A DNA stretch of 51,904 nucleotides from a virus, in IMG/VR virus record IMGVR_UViG_3300026382_000023, positions 1 to 51,904 of that record; one strand, given 5' to 3'. Under the pieces are notes generated by a model that had not been told where the DNA came from, did not search any database, and saw nothing but the letters and a program-made list of their open reading frames with translations. This document shows positions 1 to 8,441 of this stretch, piece after piece; position 1 is the stretch's first letter; every line of letters begins with the position of its first letter. A program made the position numbers and the translations under genes.

Positions 1-1135
1 ATTTAACAGATTCTGATACATAGTACTCTACTTCCGGTGACTTATACAATGTTCTCGCAACGCCGATATAAAATACTAAAATCTCTATAACTGATCTAAT
101 ACTATCCTTCACTGTTTCTATAATAACTTTACCGATCTTATCATTTGTCTTTGTCGCTTTTTCGTCAAGTTCTTCCACAGTATCAAATAACTTTTTAGTC
201 GTACTATCTACTTCTTTAAGAAACTTATCTGCTACTTTCATGCCTTCTTTAAATCTGTTTATAAGCTTGTCTAACGAATTAGGATCAATAGGTTCAATAG
301 TTATTGATTTATTTGTACCGTATACGAAACTACATGTTCTAACTACAATTTTTGGGTTTTCGATATTTGTATCGTCTACGTCTGAAACTAATATTTTGTT
401 AAAACTAACGGCGTCCACGGTACCTGACTTACACTTACTATTGTCTTCGTTTTCTTTAACCATTTTATTATCTTTTATAAAATTTCCACTATCCATATCT
501 GATTTCGATATACCTGGTTCAGTAGGATTATTTTGTAATTTATCTGTACTCTTTTTTATTAACCCAACAGATGCGTTTAAATATTTTATTAAGTAATCCT
601 TTACAAACCCGTCCACTGTATTACCGTCTATTTTATTATAGAAATATATAACACATGACATCATCTTTTTTAGTTTCTTTTCACTTTCTTCAGGCAACTT
701 GCTTTCCTCCAGTTTTTTACCATTGATCTTTTCTTTTGTTCTCACTAGGTAGTCATATGTAGTTAGTTTAAGAGTCTTACGTATCCATGTAATAACTACT
801 GCCAGATACTTCTTAAATTTTATTATCATCTGCTTAATAAAATTCTTAACCTTTTCCCACATCATCTTTAACTTATCTTTAAGATCCGTGCCTTCATATC
901 CTTCTACTATATTAACGCCTAGAACCTCAGAAACTGCTTTTATTTGTTTTTCATCTCCTGACAAAATAATATCCGTATATCTGTCTACTACTTCATAACT
1001 TCTAACCATTATTTCCATTTCTTTTTCAGCCTCTATTATCTCTAACATAGAACGATTGTTATCCATTTCATTACTTATGTTATTCTTAACAGCTTTTTCA
1101 TCTGCGTTAAATATAGTGTTTACAATATCCAACAT
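1..1135 (-). CDS. Internal-virion-protein paralogue A (3' end cut by window edge)
   Basis: An open frame of about 378 codons runs from ATG at 1135, with AAAGGAGTAAGT just upstream, off the left edge. Only a few C-terminal residues should be missing, because its last visible residues (SPEVEYYVSESVK) align with the C-termini of the paralogues at 1992 and 3289. Layout: a small N-terminal helical domain (about 1-75), two E-G pairs at residues 78-79 and 81-82, a basic amphipathic stretch (about 90-125, with ITWIRKTLKLTT), then a helical C-terminal domain. The shared domain order with three neighbours shows a gene family. By analogy with T4 and phiKZ internal head proteins, which are cleaved by the prohead protease, I infer an internal capsid protein cut at E-G. 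A membrane-active or host-takeover role is an alternative. Confidence 0.85.
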   Translation of the reverse strand, partial: MLDIVNTIFNADEKAVKNNISNEMDNNRSMLEIIEAEKEMEIMVRSYEVVDRYTDIILSGDEKQIKAVSEVLGVNIVEGYEGTDLKDKLKMMWEKVKNFIKQMIIKFKKYLAVVITWIRKTLKLTTYDYLVRTKEKINGKKLEESKLPEESEKKLKKMMSCVIYFYNKIDGNTVDGFVKDYLIKYLNASVGLIKKSTDKLQNNPTEPGISKSDMDSGNFIKDNKMVKENEDNSKCKSGTVDAVSFNKILVSDVDDTNIENPKIVVRTCSFVYGTNKSITIEPIDPNSLDKLINRFKEGMKVADKFLKEVDSTTKKLFDTVEELDEKATKTNDKIGKVIIETVKDSIRSVIEILVFYIGVARTLYKSPEVEYYVSESVK

Positions 1136-1154
1136 ACTTACTCCTTTCGTTTTC

Positions 1155-1700
1155 TTATTTTTCTAACGAATACTTGATTGCTTTTCTTATAACGGTTAAT
1201 GTATAAATAAAGTTTCTTGTTCTTTCTACGCCTAGTACTGTGATATAGAAAGACAGTGCGCGTGGATCATTAACTTTAAAATCCCTCAAATACAACATAT
1301 CGTAACTGTCTAATTTAGATAACCAGTTCTCATATTTTAAATAGTAGAACATATGTTCCTGATCTTTAGCATCTGACCATGTACCTTTTTCATTACTAAA
1401 AACGGTCATATTGTCTAGCTGGAATAAGATTTGTTGTTTATAACTCGGGTCTATAGTGTAATTATTAGCATGGTAATGAGCTACGAGATCAAGTACGTAT
1501 CTAGCGTATTCCACTATTTGAGGTACAACCTTATCGTAACCAGATACATCGCCGTTATTATATAACTTCCAATATGTATCTAAAATATCAATAGGTGAAT
1601 TAGTTACCTTTGATGCGTCCATCTTGACGCTTTTAATTAAGTCGGTTAGACTACTAGCGATTTTCCGTTGTAACTTTATTTCATTTATAACGTTTACCAT
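1155..1700 (-). CDS. Hypothetical protein beside the internal-protein family
   Basis: The product has 181 residues starting MVNVINEIKLQRK. This ATG is preferred over an upstream in-frame ATG at 1739 because GTAAGGAGTGCGTT sits directly before it. The protein looks all-helical with no membrane segment, and its C-terminus is basic (TVIRKAIKYSLEK). I recognise no family. It lies 19 bases upstream of paralogue A in the same direction and is probably cotranscribed with it. A terminator at 1771-1800 separates it from the relic upstream. Location suggests a virion or head-assembly protein, but this is inference from position only. Confidence 0.8.
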   Translation of the reverse strand: MVNVINEIKLQRKIASSLTDLIKSVKMDASKVTNSPIDILDTYWKLYNNGDVSGYDKVVPQIVEYARYVLDLVAHYHANNYTIDPSYKQQILFQLDNMTVFSNEKGTWSDAKDQEHMFYYLKYENWLSKLDSYDMLYLRDFKVNDPRALSFYITVLGVERTRNFIYTLTVIRKAIKYSLEK

Positions 1701-1770
1701 AACGCACTCCTTACAATTGTAAATGCCTTTATTTAACATATATTAATACGTGAAGCTATCAGAATAAAAA

Positions 1771-1800
1771 CACAAGGTAGGAGAATACTCCTACCTTGTG
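1771..1800 (-). terminator. Rho-independent terminator
   Basis: A perfect 13-bp stem (CACAAGGTAGGAG and its complement) with a 4-base loop is followed on the minus strand by TTTTT. It ends the unit carrying the relic at 1810-1913, which shows the relic still sits between a ribosome binding site and a terminator. Confidence 0.85.
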
Positions 1801-1809
1801 ATAGATGGA

Positions 1810-1913
1810 TTATTCAACTTTATATAGTTTCACAGACTCATTAATATATTTTTCAAGATTGATACCCATATGTAACCTCTTACCTAACATACATCTTTAG
1901 CGAAATCGGTCAT
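1810..1913 (-). pseudogene. Internally deleted relic of an internal-virion-protein gene
   Basis: On the minus strand, AAATAAGGAATATGAG then ATG starts MTDFAKDV, which matches the leader and first codons (MVDFARDV) of the intact gene at 1992-3176. After about nine codons the frame hits TAG. From 1869 a different frame reads M-GINLEKYINESVKLYKVE-stop, which matches the C-terminal peptide LEKYVNESVKLYKS of the same intact gene. So the first and last codons of a paralogue are joined with about 1 kb missing. The 19-codon C-terminal frame (1810-1869) has AAGAGG nine bases before its ATG and could still be translated. It is flanked by terminators on both sides. Confidence 0.8.
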
Positions 1914-1958
1914 CTCATATTCCTTATTTTTTCTGGTTTATTAAAGTAAAAAAATGTG

Positions 1959-1988
1959 ATATAGGACTGGTTCAGACCAGTCCTATAT
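1959..1988 (-). terminator. Rho-independent terminator
   Basis: A 13-bp perfect stem around ATAGGACTGGT has a 4-base loop and is followed on the minus strand by a run of seven T. It lies just past the stop of the paralogue at 1992-3176. Confidence 0.9.
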
Positions 1989-1991
1989 TAA

Positions 1992-3176
1992 TTATCCTTG
2001 TTTAGAATTTTCTTCGCTTTTATATAGTTTTACAGACTCGTTAACGTATTTTTCAAGCGCTAAATCTATATGCGCGTTCTTAGCTGCTTTAGCTCCGAAG
2101 AACAAGATGCCAGATATAAGTTTAACAGTGTTTTTGATATTGTTAATCGCGTCTTTATTGTTATCATTTTCAATTTCTTTAATTGCCTTGTCAGCTTCAG
2201 ATTCAAGTTCTTTAACTTTTTTCTCACCGTTTTTCAATACAGACTCTGCAAGTTTTTCATTGTTTTTAACGATCTCAGCTAGTTTTTTAAGTTCATCGAA
2301 CTTAATAGGTTCAACGTTCTCACAATCTTCACATTCAGGTTTGATTTCTTTAAGACTGATTCCGTTCTCATTTTCTTCTTTAATTAGAGCTACGTCATTG
2401 ATGTATGCGATGCAGTTTTCTGCTACTTTATCTGCGTTTTTAAATTTACCGTTAACTTTGTTAAGTACATCGTCGATTGCTTTTTTAAGTCCTTCAGCAT
2501 CTTTGATGTCTTTAAATAAGTCAGACGGTTTAAGTTCTTTAATAACACCTAGTACTTCACCGTATACTTTATATGTATCGTTAACAATAGCACCGTCTAA
2601 CTTACCATTAGCTTTGTATACAGCAGGCATTCTCTTAGCGATAGCTTCAGCTGTATCTACATTAAATTCTCCATCTAGCTTAGTTCTTTTTTCTTCTTCT
2701 AATTTTTTAACTAAGTCCCCTAATTTCTTAGAAGTAGTTTTACCTGCTAGTTTTCTGATCCATTTGTATACTGACATAAAGAAGTTTTTGATAGCATCGA
2801 TGATCTTTTTAATAAAGTTAACAATGCTATCTTTCATTTTTTGTAAGAATGATTTATCTCCGCCTTCACTTTCAATAGCATAAACAGTATCTTGGTCGAT
2901 GCCTAAAATAGACGCTACCGCTACTACAGTTCTATCATATTCATGTGCTTCTGATTCAAATCCTTTCACGATAGCATCTGCATCATGTTTAGCTGCTTTG
3001 TCTAATACTTCAACAGCTCTATCATACATTTCAAATCCAGCCATAGTGATAACGAAGTCTTTTTCAGCTTCAGCTGCTTCAAAAGCTACTGCTATAACTT
3101 CAGTTTCGTCACCTTTTCCATTTGCTATGTTAGATTGTTTGTTAACGCCTAATACGTCTCTAGCAAAATCAACCAT
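1992..3176 (-). CDS. Internal-virion-protein paralogue C
   Basis: The product has 394 residues with start MVDFARDVLGV, preceded by AAATAAGGAGATATGAC. The N-terminal helical domain (1-100) contains AEKDFVITMAGFEMYDR, aligning with AEKEMEIMVRSYEVVDR in paralogue A. An E-G pair follows at 104-105 (ESEGG). The next stretch, about 108-150, is amphipathic and rich in K, F, I and W, ending KWIRKLAGKTTSKK. The rest is helical with many charged residues, and the C-terminus reads LEKYVNESVKLYKSEE. It is a single-gene unit closed by the hairpin at 1959-1988. Inferred role: proprotein packaged inside the head and cleaved on maturation. There is no enzyme signature. Confidence 0.9.
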   Translation of the reverse strand: MVDFARDVLGVNKQSNIANGKGDETEVIAVAFEAAEAEKDFVITMAGFEMYDRAVEVLDKAAKHDADAIVKGFESEAHEYDRTVVAVASILGIDQDTVYAIESEGGDKSFLQKMKDSIVNFIKKIIDAIKNFFMSVYKWIRKLAGKTTSKKLGDLVKKLEEEKRTKLDGEFNVDTAEAIAKRMPAVYKANGKLDGAIVNDTYKVYGEVLGVIKELKPSDLFKDIKDAEGLKKAIDDVLNKVNGKFKNADKVAENCIAYINDVALIKEENENGISLKEIKPECEDCENVEPIKFDELKKLAEIVKNNEKLAESVLKNGEKKVKELESEADKAIKEIENDNNKDAINNIKNTVKLISGILFFGAKAAKNAHIDLALEKYVNESVKLYKSEENSKQG

Positions 3177-3256
3177 GTCATATCTCCTTATTTTTAGTTT
3201 TATTCGTATTACATCATAATATTTAAACTGTATATCAAAACAAAAATAAAAAAAGA

Positions 3257-3273
3257 GACGACGTCACGTCGTC
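3257..3273 (-). terminator. Rho-independent terminator
   Basis: The 7-bp stem GACGACG/CGTCGTC with a TCA loop is followed on the minus strand by CTCTTTTTTT. It ends the unit containing the gene at 3289-4557. Confidence 0.85.
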
Positions 3274-3288
3274 CTTAATATTATTGTG

Positions 3289-4557
3289 TTACTTACTACC
3301 AGATTTGTAATTAGCAACGGATACATTCAAATAGTATTCGATCTCAGGACTGATGTAAACAGATCTGATAGCTTCTACTAACGATACTAATCTTTGTACA
3401 GATAGTTTAGTAGTAATTTTATTAATAGTAGAGATAACTTCTCTTGCTAATTGTTTTTCACCTTCTACAGTGTTTTCTTTATTATCAAGCTCTTTTACGA
3501 TCTCATCCATCTTTTTACTAATGTTATCAAACACTTTGTTATGTACTTCTATATCATTAATTAACTTGTCAAGATCTTTGTTAATTATCTCTTCAACATC
3601 GTTGTATGCTTTAGTAAGAGCTCCGATTTCTTTAGGAGTCATAGTGTATACTTTAGCCTTATTAACTATATCTTTTTCTTCATCTTTACCTAAAACAAGT
3701 TGATAAGTATCTAATTTAGCTTCATCGCCCTCACCTTCAGCAACAAGGAATAAAGCTTTTCTAAACGTTACTCCGCCTGGTGCTACTACTTTTTTCTCAT
3801 AATCGCTTTCTACTTTGCTAATAAGTTGTTTATAGAATGGTCCTTTAGCTACTTTCTCGTATGATCCAAATATCCTGTTAATACTTGCTAATTTGCTTTT
3901 AATTACTTTAATATCCGCTTTAGATCCTACTTTATTTAGCTCATCTATCACTTCCATAACTAATTTCTCTAAATTAGGTGCTTCGTTAGATTTAATATAG
4001 GTTTTAATGTTCGCTAATAAATCGTTAATGTAATTAACAACATTAGTACCTGTAATGACTCCGTTATACGCATATGTTTGAATAAGTAACTTAGATGCTA
4101 CTTTTTTAGCTTTATCAGATTCAATCTCTTTCTTATCTAAAACTAACTCACCAGTTTTGATTCTGTTACCAGTTGATTCTATTTTTCTCTTAGTAGTTAA
4201 TCCAGTTACTTTTTTAAACCACATAACTATCTTAGCAAAGAAATTTTTAACTTTAGTTATTAGAGTTCTTATTGCTTTCTTAATACCTTCCCAGATCTTT
4301 TTAAAGAAGTTTTTTACCTTCTCAACAACTGATTCATTACCTTCTACAGGTAAACCTAGTACTGTAGATACGGCATCGATACTATCTTCATTTGCTACAG
4401 CTACTGCTTTTTCTACTCTGTCTAATGTATAGATGTTATATGTGATTTCCTTATCCATTTCAGATAGTTCTAACGCTTCATACGCTGCTGTTACTATGTC
4501 AACAGGTTTAACGTCATGATTATCCTTAACGTTCAATACTTCTTTAAAATCAAACAT
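3289..4557 (-). CDS. Internal-virion-protein paralogue D
   Basis: The product has 422 residues starting MFDFKEVLNV. The ATG at 4557 is chosen over GTG at 4563 because AAGGAG is too close to the GTG. The N-terminal domain (1-70) contains MDKEITYNIYTLDRVEKAV and ends VLGLPVEGNES with E-G at 72-73. A strongly basic amphipathic block (about 78-125: VKNFFKKIW, then IVMWFKKVTGLTTKRK) follows, then a helical region. The C-terminus SPEIEYYLNVSVANYKS aligns with paralogue A. It lies 44 bases after the paralogue at 4602 with no hairpin between them, so the two are probably cotranscribed. Role inferred as for the other paralogues. Confidence 0.9.
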   Translation of the reverse strand: MFDFKEVLNVKDNHDVKPVDIVTAAYEALELSEMDKEITYNIYTLDRVEKAVAVANEDSIDAVSTVLGLPVEGNESVVEKVKNFFKKIWEGIKKAIRTLITKVKNFFAKIVMWFKKVTGLTTKRKIESTGNRIKTGELVLDKKEIESDKAKKVASKLLIQTYAYNGVITGTNVVNYINDLLANIKTYIKSNEAPNLEKLVMEVIDELNKVGSKADIKVIKSKLASINRIFGSYEKVAKGPFYKQLISKVESDYEKKVVAPGGVTFRKALFLVAEGEGDEAKLDTYQLVLGKDEEKDIVNKAKVYTMTPKEIGALTKAYNDVEEIINKDLDKLINDIEVHNKVFDNISKKMDEIVKELDNKENTVEGEKQLAREVISTINKITTKLSVQRLVSLVEAIRSVYISPEIEYYLNVSVANYKSGSK

Positions 4558-4601
4558 TTTCACTCCTTATAAATAGTCTCTAAGTTAAATCATAATAACT
4601 T

Positions 4602-6161
4602 CTATAGCCTAGTTAATGCTAACAGACGTACTACTAATGGTGTTGCTAAATACTCTCGATACTCTTCTAAAGACAATACCTGTCTATTCATTACTTTAAA
4701 TAGATCCAAGAGAGTCTTTTCTGCTATAGATACTAGCATAGCTACGTCATTAAGTTCTTTAACGTAATTATGCGTTTTATACTTAGCTTCGATCTTTTTA
4801 ATCATCTCACCTAGTTTTAAAGCTCTAGTAGCTACTAGTTTAATAAAATCAGCATCCTTGATCACTAATTTTCTAAACTGGTTGATATCTGAGATTAAAC
4901 TGCTAAAAGTATCATATATATCTTTTTCGTCAAATATGATGTTACGAACTTCTTTATATTTTTCTATATTGATCCACTCGAATATATCTATCCCATACAA
5001 TTCTTTAATCAATTTGTCGCCCTTAGGTAACGTCAATACTCTCTTTTCAGGAGCAGCTGTAGGTATGAATAATTTAGCTATCCTGATCAGTTTAGTCATG
5101 TTAGCCATACCTTCTGCACCACCGTATCTTTCTTTAGAGATACTATTGTCCTCGAACATAGATTTATATTCTTTAATAACTGCTAACATTTCATCTTTGT
5201 TAGGTATAACCAGATACTCTATCTTTTCGTTATCTACAATTCTGAATAAGATATAGTCGTTATTCTTAATGGTAGCATCATGATTCCTTATGTACTTCTC
5301 AACTTTCTTAAGCAAATCTCTCATCTCTATTTCACTATCATAATCTGCTAATCTAATATAACCTTCTATAAGCTCCTCTAAACAATCTACTGCTCTACAT
5401 AACACTGGGAATTCTACTTTTGCAGAAACTCCTTTTGATATTAATTCCTCTAGTCCTTTTACGTAATACTCTAATAAAGTCATTTTCTCATCTCTCACAG
5501 GTAAAGTAGTAACCATCCTTATATAGTTATTATACTGGTCATACGCTACGCCTAACTCGCCTACTAACTTATTTAACCTAAATATAACATTATCCTCCGT
5601 AATATCCATAAATCTTTCAAAGACTAATGGTAGTATAGGGTTATGAACGGTAAAAGTAGTAACGATTTGTTCTATCTCAGCTATTACACGGTTAACTTTT
5701 CTTCTTCTAGCTTCCTCTTCTTTGTTCATGTACTCCTCCACTATGTTATCAGAAAGATTTTCAAGTTCCTTTTCAACTTCTTCACTTACTTTTTTAGCTA
5801 TCTTTTCAGCCTCTTTTTTAGCTTTCTCTATACGTTTTTCTTCAGGTACAAATAACCTCTTAATGAACAGAAAGAACTTTTTAACCGTGTTGATTATAAA
5901 CTTACCTATGTTAATGATGAACTCAACGATCTTTTTAAGACCTTTTTTAATCCCTTCTACTATATCTCCTACGAATCCTTCATACCCAGGTACGAAAGTC
6001 ATCGGTTCTACGTTTATACTTGCAAGATATTCAGACAGTTTCTGTTCTGCTAAATGAAAATTCTCATCAGCTAACGTATAAGCATCTTCATATGCTTTTA
6101 CGTTAATGTCTAATAGTTCAAAATTGTCTAGTTCTACAACTAGTTCCTTTAAATCGTTCAT
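4602..6161 (-). CDS. Internal-virion-protein paralogue E (most divergent)
   Basis: The product has 519 residues and AAAGGAGACGTC precedes the ATG. It shares the family plan but little sequence: an N-terminal helical part, VPGYEG with E-G at residues 61-62, then an amphipathic basic stretch (about 64-105, IKKGLKKIVEFIINIGKFII and KKFFLFIKRLF) followed by a long charged coiled coil (EKRIEKAKKEAEKIAKKV). The rest is helical, and the conserved C-terminal peptide of the others is not evident. It is the first gene of a two-gene unit with 3289-4557. The hydrophobic face of the amphipathic stretch could bind membrane. Internal head protein is the favoured guess. Confidence 0.88.
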   Translation of the reverse strand: MNDLKELVVELDNFELLDINVKAYEDAYTLADENFHLAEQKLSEYLASINVEPMTFVPGYEGFVGDIVEGIKKGLKKIVEFIINIGKFIINTVKKFFLFIKRLFVPEEKRIEKAKKEAEKIAKKVSEEVEKELENLSDNIVEEYMNKEEEARRRKVNRVIAEIEQIVTTFTVHNPILPLVFERFMDITEDNVIFRLNKLVGELGVAYDQYNNYIRMVTTLPVRDEKMTLLEYYVKGLEELISKGVSAKVEFPVLCRAVDCLEELIEGYIRLADYDSEIEMRDLLKKVEKYIRNHDATIKNNDYILFRIVDNEKIEYLVIPNKDEMLAVIKEYKSMFEDNSISKERYGGAEGMANMTKLIRIAKLFIPTAAPEKRVLTLPKGDKLIKELYGIDIFEWINIEKYKEVRNIIFDEKDIYDTFSSLISDINQFRKLVIKDADFIKLVATRALKLGEMIKKIEAKYKTHNYVKELNDVAMLVSIAEKTLLDLFKVMNRQVLSLEEYREYLATPLVVRLLALTRL

Positions 6162-6185
6162 GACGTCTCCTTTAAAAAAATAGGA

Positions 6186-6224
6186 TATATATCAGCTAAT
6201 GGCAGACCCACTAGCTGATATATA
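6186..6224 (-). terminator. Rho-independent terminator
   Basis: A 13-bp stem (TATATATCAGCTA) with a 13-base loop is followed on the minus strand by a T run at 6174-6180. It closes the 8343-6233 operon. Confidence 0.8.
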
Positions 6225-6232
6225 AAAATCAA

Positions 6233-7108
6233 TCATTTATTAAATTCAGCTTCTATAGCTTTAATTTTAGCTTCAGTTTTGGCTAACTCGTTTTCGTAAT
6301 ATTCTAACATTTTTCTTACTTTCTCGCTATCTTCGCCGTTCTCTTTAGCTTTTAACTCCATGATCTTAAGTTCTAGATATTTTTTTCTATCTTTAAGAGC
6401 TTGGTATCTATTAACCTCAAAATCGGCTAATAACTTTAATAAATGATATATAGGATTGCCTACGAATTTACGTTTACTAGTTTTGAAAATGTTGATGATG
6501 CCTAGAACATATTTTCTAACGTTAGTAGCTTTTACAAGTTTAGATACGTAGCTGTTAAACAAACTAGTTGGTACATTATCTATATCTCTAGGTGCAGGTA
6601 TATTAAATAATACCGATTCTAACTCTTTAACGTCTTTATCTTGTAATAGGTTAAGGAATTCGGTTATACTATGCAATGTTTCTGATAGATTGTTAACGTA
6701 TTTGATGTATTTAGCATCTTTGTTACCGAGATAATAGTAATCGACATAATAACTTAGGATAAGAGGTAAATCGTATGCTAGTTTAATAATGTTAGATACG
6801 ACACCTACGACTACCATAACGTTAGGATTCTTAGGATCCGTAGATATCATAACTGGTAGATTTTCTTCTATCTTGTTAACTAAGTTAGATTTAAGTAATA
6901 CATCTATAGCTTTTTGAATTTTCTCTATCAACTCTATATCGTCTTTAGCATTTAACTTACCTAACATTGTCTTGCTAACGATGTAATCTTTACGACCTTT
7001 AGTTTCAGATATTATATGTTTAAGTTCTTCTAGATTCTCTTGCATGGATGCTAGTGTGGTTAATGCTGTTTGTACTCCATCCATTAACTCTTTTTTCTCT
7101 ATCATCAT
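6233..7108 (-). CDS. Hypothetical coiled-coil protein
   Basis: The product has 291 residues. The first two codons are both ATG (7108, 7105), and AAAGGA sits better for the second. It is all-helical, with a heptad-like C-terminal coiled coil (about 230-290, rich in K, E, A and L). There is no signal peptide or clear membrane span, although about 100-125 is fairly hydrophobic. It follows the 7117-8343 gene by 8 bases and is cotranscribed with it. It sits next to the internal-protein family, which suggests a structural or head-assembly role, but I recognise no homologue. Confidence 0.85.
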   Translation of the reverse strand: MMIEKKELMDGVQTALTTLASMQENLEELKHIISETKGRKDYIVSKTMLGKLNAKDDIELIEKIQKAIDVLLKSNLVNKIEENLPVMISTDPKNPNVMVVVGVVSNIIKLAYDLPLILSYYVDYYYLGNKDAKYIKYVNNLSETLHSITEFLNLLQDKDVKELESVLFNIPAPRDIDNVPTSLFNSYVSKLVKATNVRKYVLGIINIFKTSKRKFVGNPIYHLLKLLADFEVNRYQALKDRKKYLELKIMELKAKENGEDSEKVRKMLEYYENELAKTEAKIKAIEAEFNK

Positions 7109-7116
7109 TCATCCTT

Positions 7117-8343
7117 TTAGAAAGGTGATTTATTCATAAGTAAATTCTTAAATATATCAGCTATATCATCATTCTTACCGGATTTCTTAAGTAGGTCAAA
7201 AGGCAATACGTTCATACCTGGTATATCTTTAATAAAGACTATAACTAGTTCCTGTTCATTGTCTACTAACGTAAGACTGAACGCCGACATTTTAGATAAT
7301 AGGATCTCTTTATTTTTCTCGTTATATCTTCTACCATCTATAATTTTACCTCTTAACTCTTCTTCCATGTATCTTAGATCTGATCTATCGAATATATATA
7401 TGTTATACTTATCTGCAAATCTTGCTTCACCAGTTAATATCTTAGATACGAATGTAGATTTGTTAACGCCTTTGATCATTCTTGCTATATCATTTTGATT
7501 CTTGATCTTTTTCTCTTTGTATTTTTTAATAAGATCGATAGCAAATATAAGATCAGCTAGAGTGATTGCACCTGCTTTATATTGTTCCCATCTAGACCTT
7601 AAACTATCATCTAGACCTTCGTCTATAATAGATCGGATAAATGATTCAGGTTCTACAAATACTATAACAGGATAAACGATAACTGGTATAGTAACAGCTC
7701 CTTTTTTCTCTTCAGTATCCGATCCGTTTGAGTCGCTAGTATATCTGAACTCTATAGTTATATCATAGCTATTAACGAACATTTGTTCTAACCTGTTAAC
7801 CGGTGTATCGTTGATTTCTGACGTTTTAAAATGTTTCACTAACTCTTCTTTTTTATTATTTTTATTACTGTCTTTTTTAGCCTCAAAACCAGGTACTAAT
7901 GGTATCTCTACGTTATCGTTATCTGATAAAATGTCATAAGTAAACGTCATAGATTCGTTTGCTAATATTGTTTTAGCGTATCTTCTTACTCCGGTAAAAC
8001 TATCAATGTCATTAAGATCTACTCTGCCTTTGTTCATGATCCTTATAGTTTCAGTAGGTTGTAACCCATGTACTGCTGCAAGTAATCTAAACACCTGAAT
8101 ATAGAAGGCAGTGAATATTTTAAGGTCCATTTCAATTACTTGTTTAAATTTGGACTGTTCCATGTATTTAAGTTTGTCAGAAACAACTACTAGTGGCCTA
8201 ACTACTAATCCACTAGCAACACCGGTCAATGATTTAAACATATTACCGTCTATAATAAGTCTTTTACTATTATCATTCGTTCTTCTCTTAACTTCTTCAG
8301 CTATGCTTTCAAAGAACTTATTCATCACCTCAACGCTTAACAT
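7117..8343 (-). CDS. Hypothetical, probable virion-associated protein
   Basis: The product has 408 residues starting MLSVEVMNKFF. This ATG follows AGTAAAGGAGGTAAA, whereas the upstream ATG at 8388 has no ribosome binding site. The N-terminal half contains LVVRPLVVVSDKLKYMEQSK followed by a hydrophobic helix around FTAFYIQVFRLLAAVHGLQP. A K/N/E-rich linker (about 165-185) separates it from a mixed alpha/beta C-terminal half. There are no catalytic motifs. It heads a two-gene operon divergent from the baseplate genes at 8442. The pattern reminds me of conserved unknown proteins of jumbo myoviruses, a weak impression only. Confidence 0.85.
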   Translation of the reverse strand: MLSVEVMNKFFESIAEEVKRRTNDNSKRLIIDGNMFKSLTGVASGLVVRPLVVVSDKLKYMEQSKFKQVIEMDLKIFTAFYIQVFRLLAAVHGLQPTETIRIMNKGRVDLNDIDSFTGVRRYAKTILANESMTFTYDILSDNDNVEIPLVPGFEAKKDSNKNNKKEELVKHFKTSEINDTPVNRLEQMFVNSYDITIEFRYTSDSNGSDTEEKKGAVTIPVIVYPVIVFVEPESFIRSIIDEGLDDSLRSRWEQYKAGAITLADLIFAIDLIKKYKEKKIKNQNDIARMIKGVNKSTFVSKILTGEARFADKYNIYIFDRSDLRYMEEELRGKIIDGRRYNEKNKEILLSKMSAFSLTLVDNEQELVIVFIKDIPGMNVLPFDLLKKSGKNDDIADIFKNLLMNKSPF

Positions 8344-8441
8344 TTTACCTCCTTTACTATAAGTCGCAAATAATTCATAGTATTGCATCTATAGGAATTT
8401 CTGGTACAATCGTTTGAAATAAAGACCTTAAAGGATTTAAA

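Noticed and set aside
2107-2883. Long frames on the strand opposite the internal-protein paralogues (for example 258 codons)
   Set aside because: They lack ribosome binding sites, lie wholly inside conserved paralogues, and are rich in L, S, F and I as expected for antisense of lysine-rich genes.
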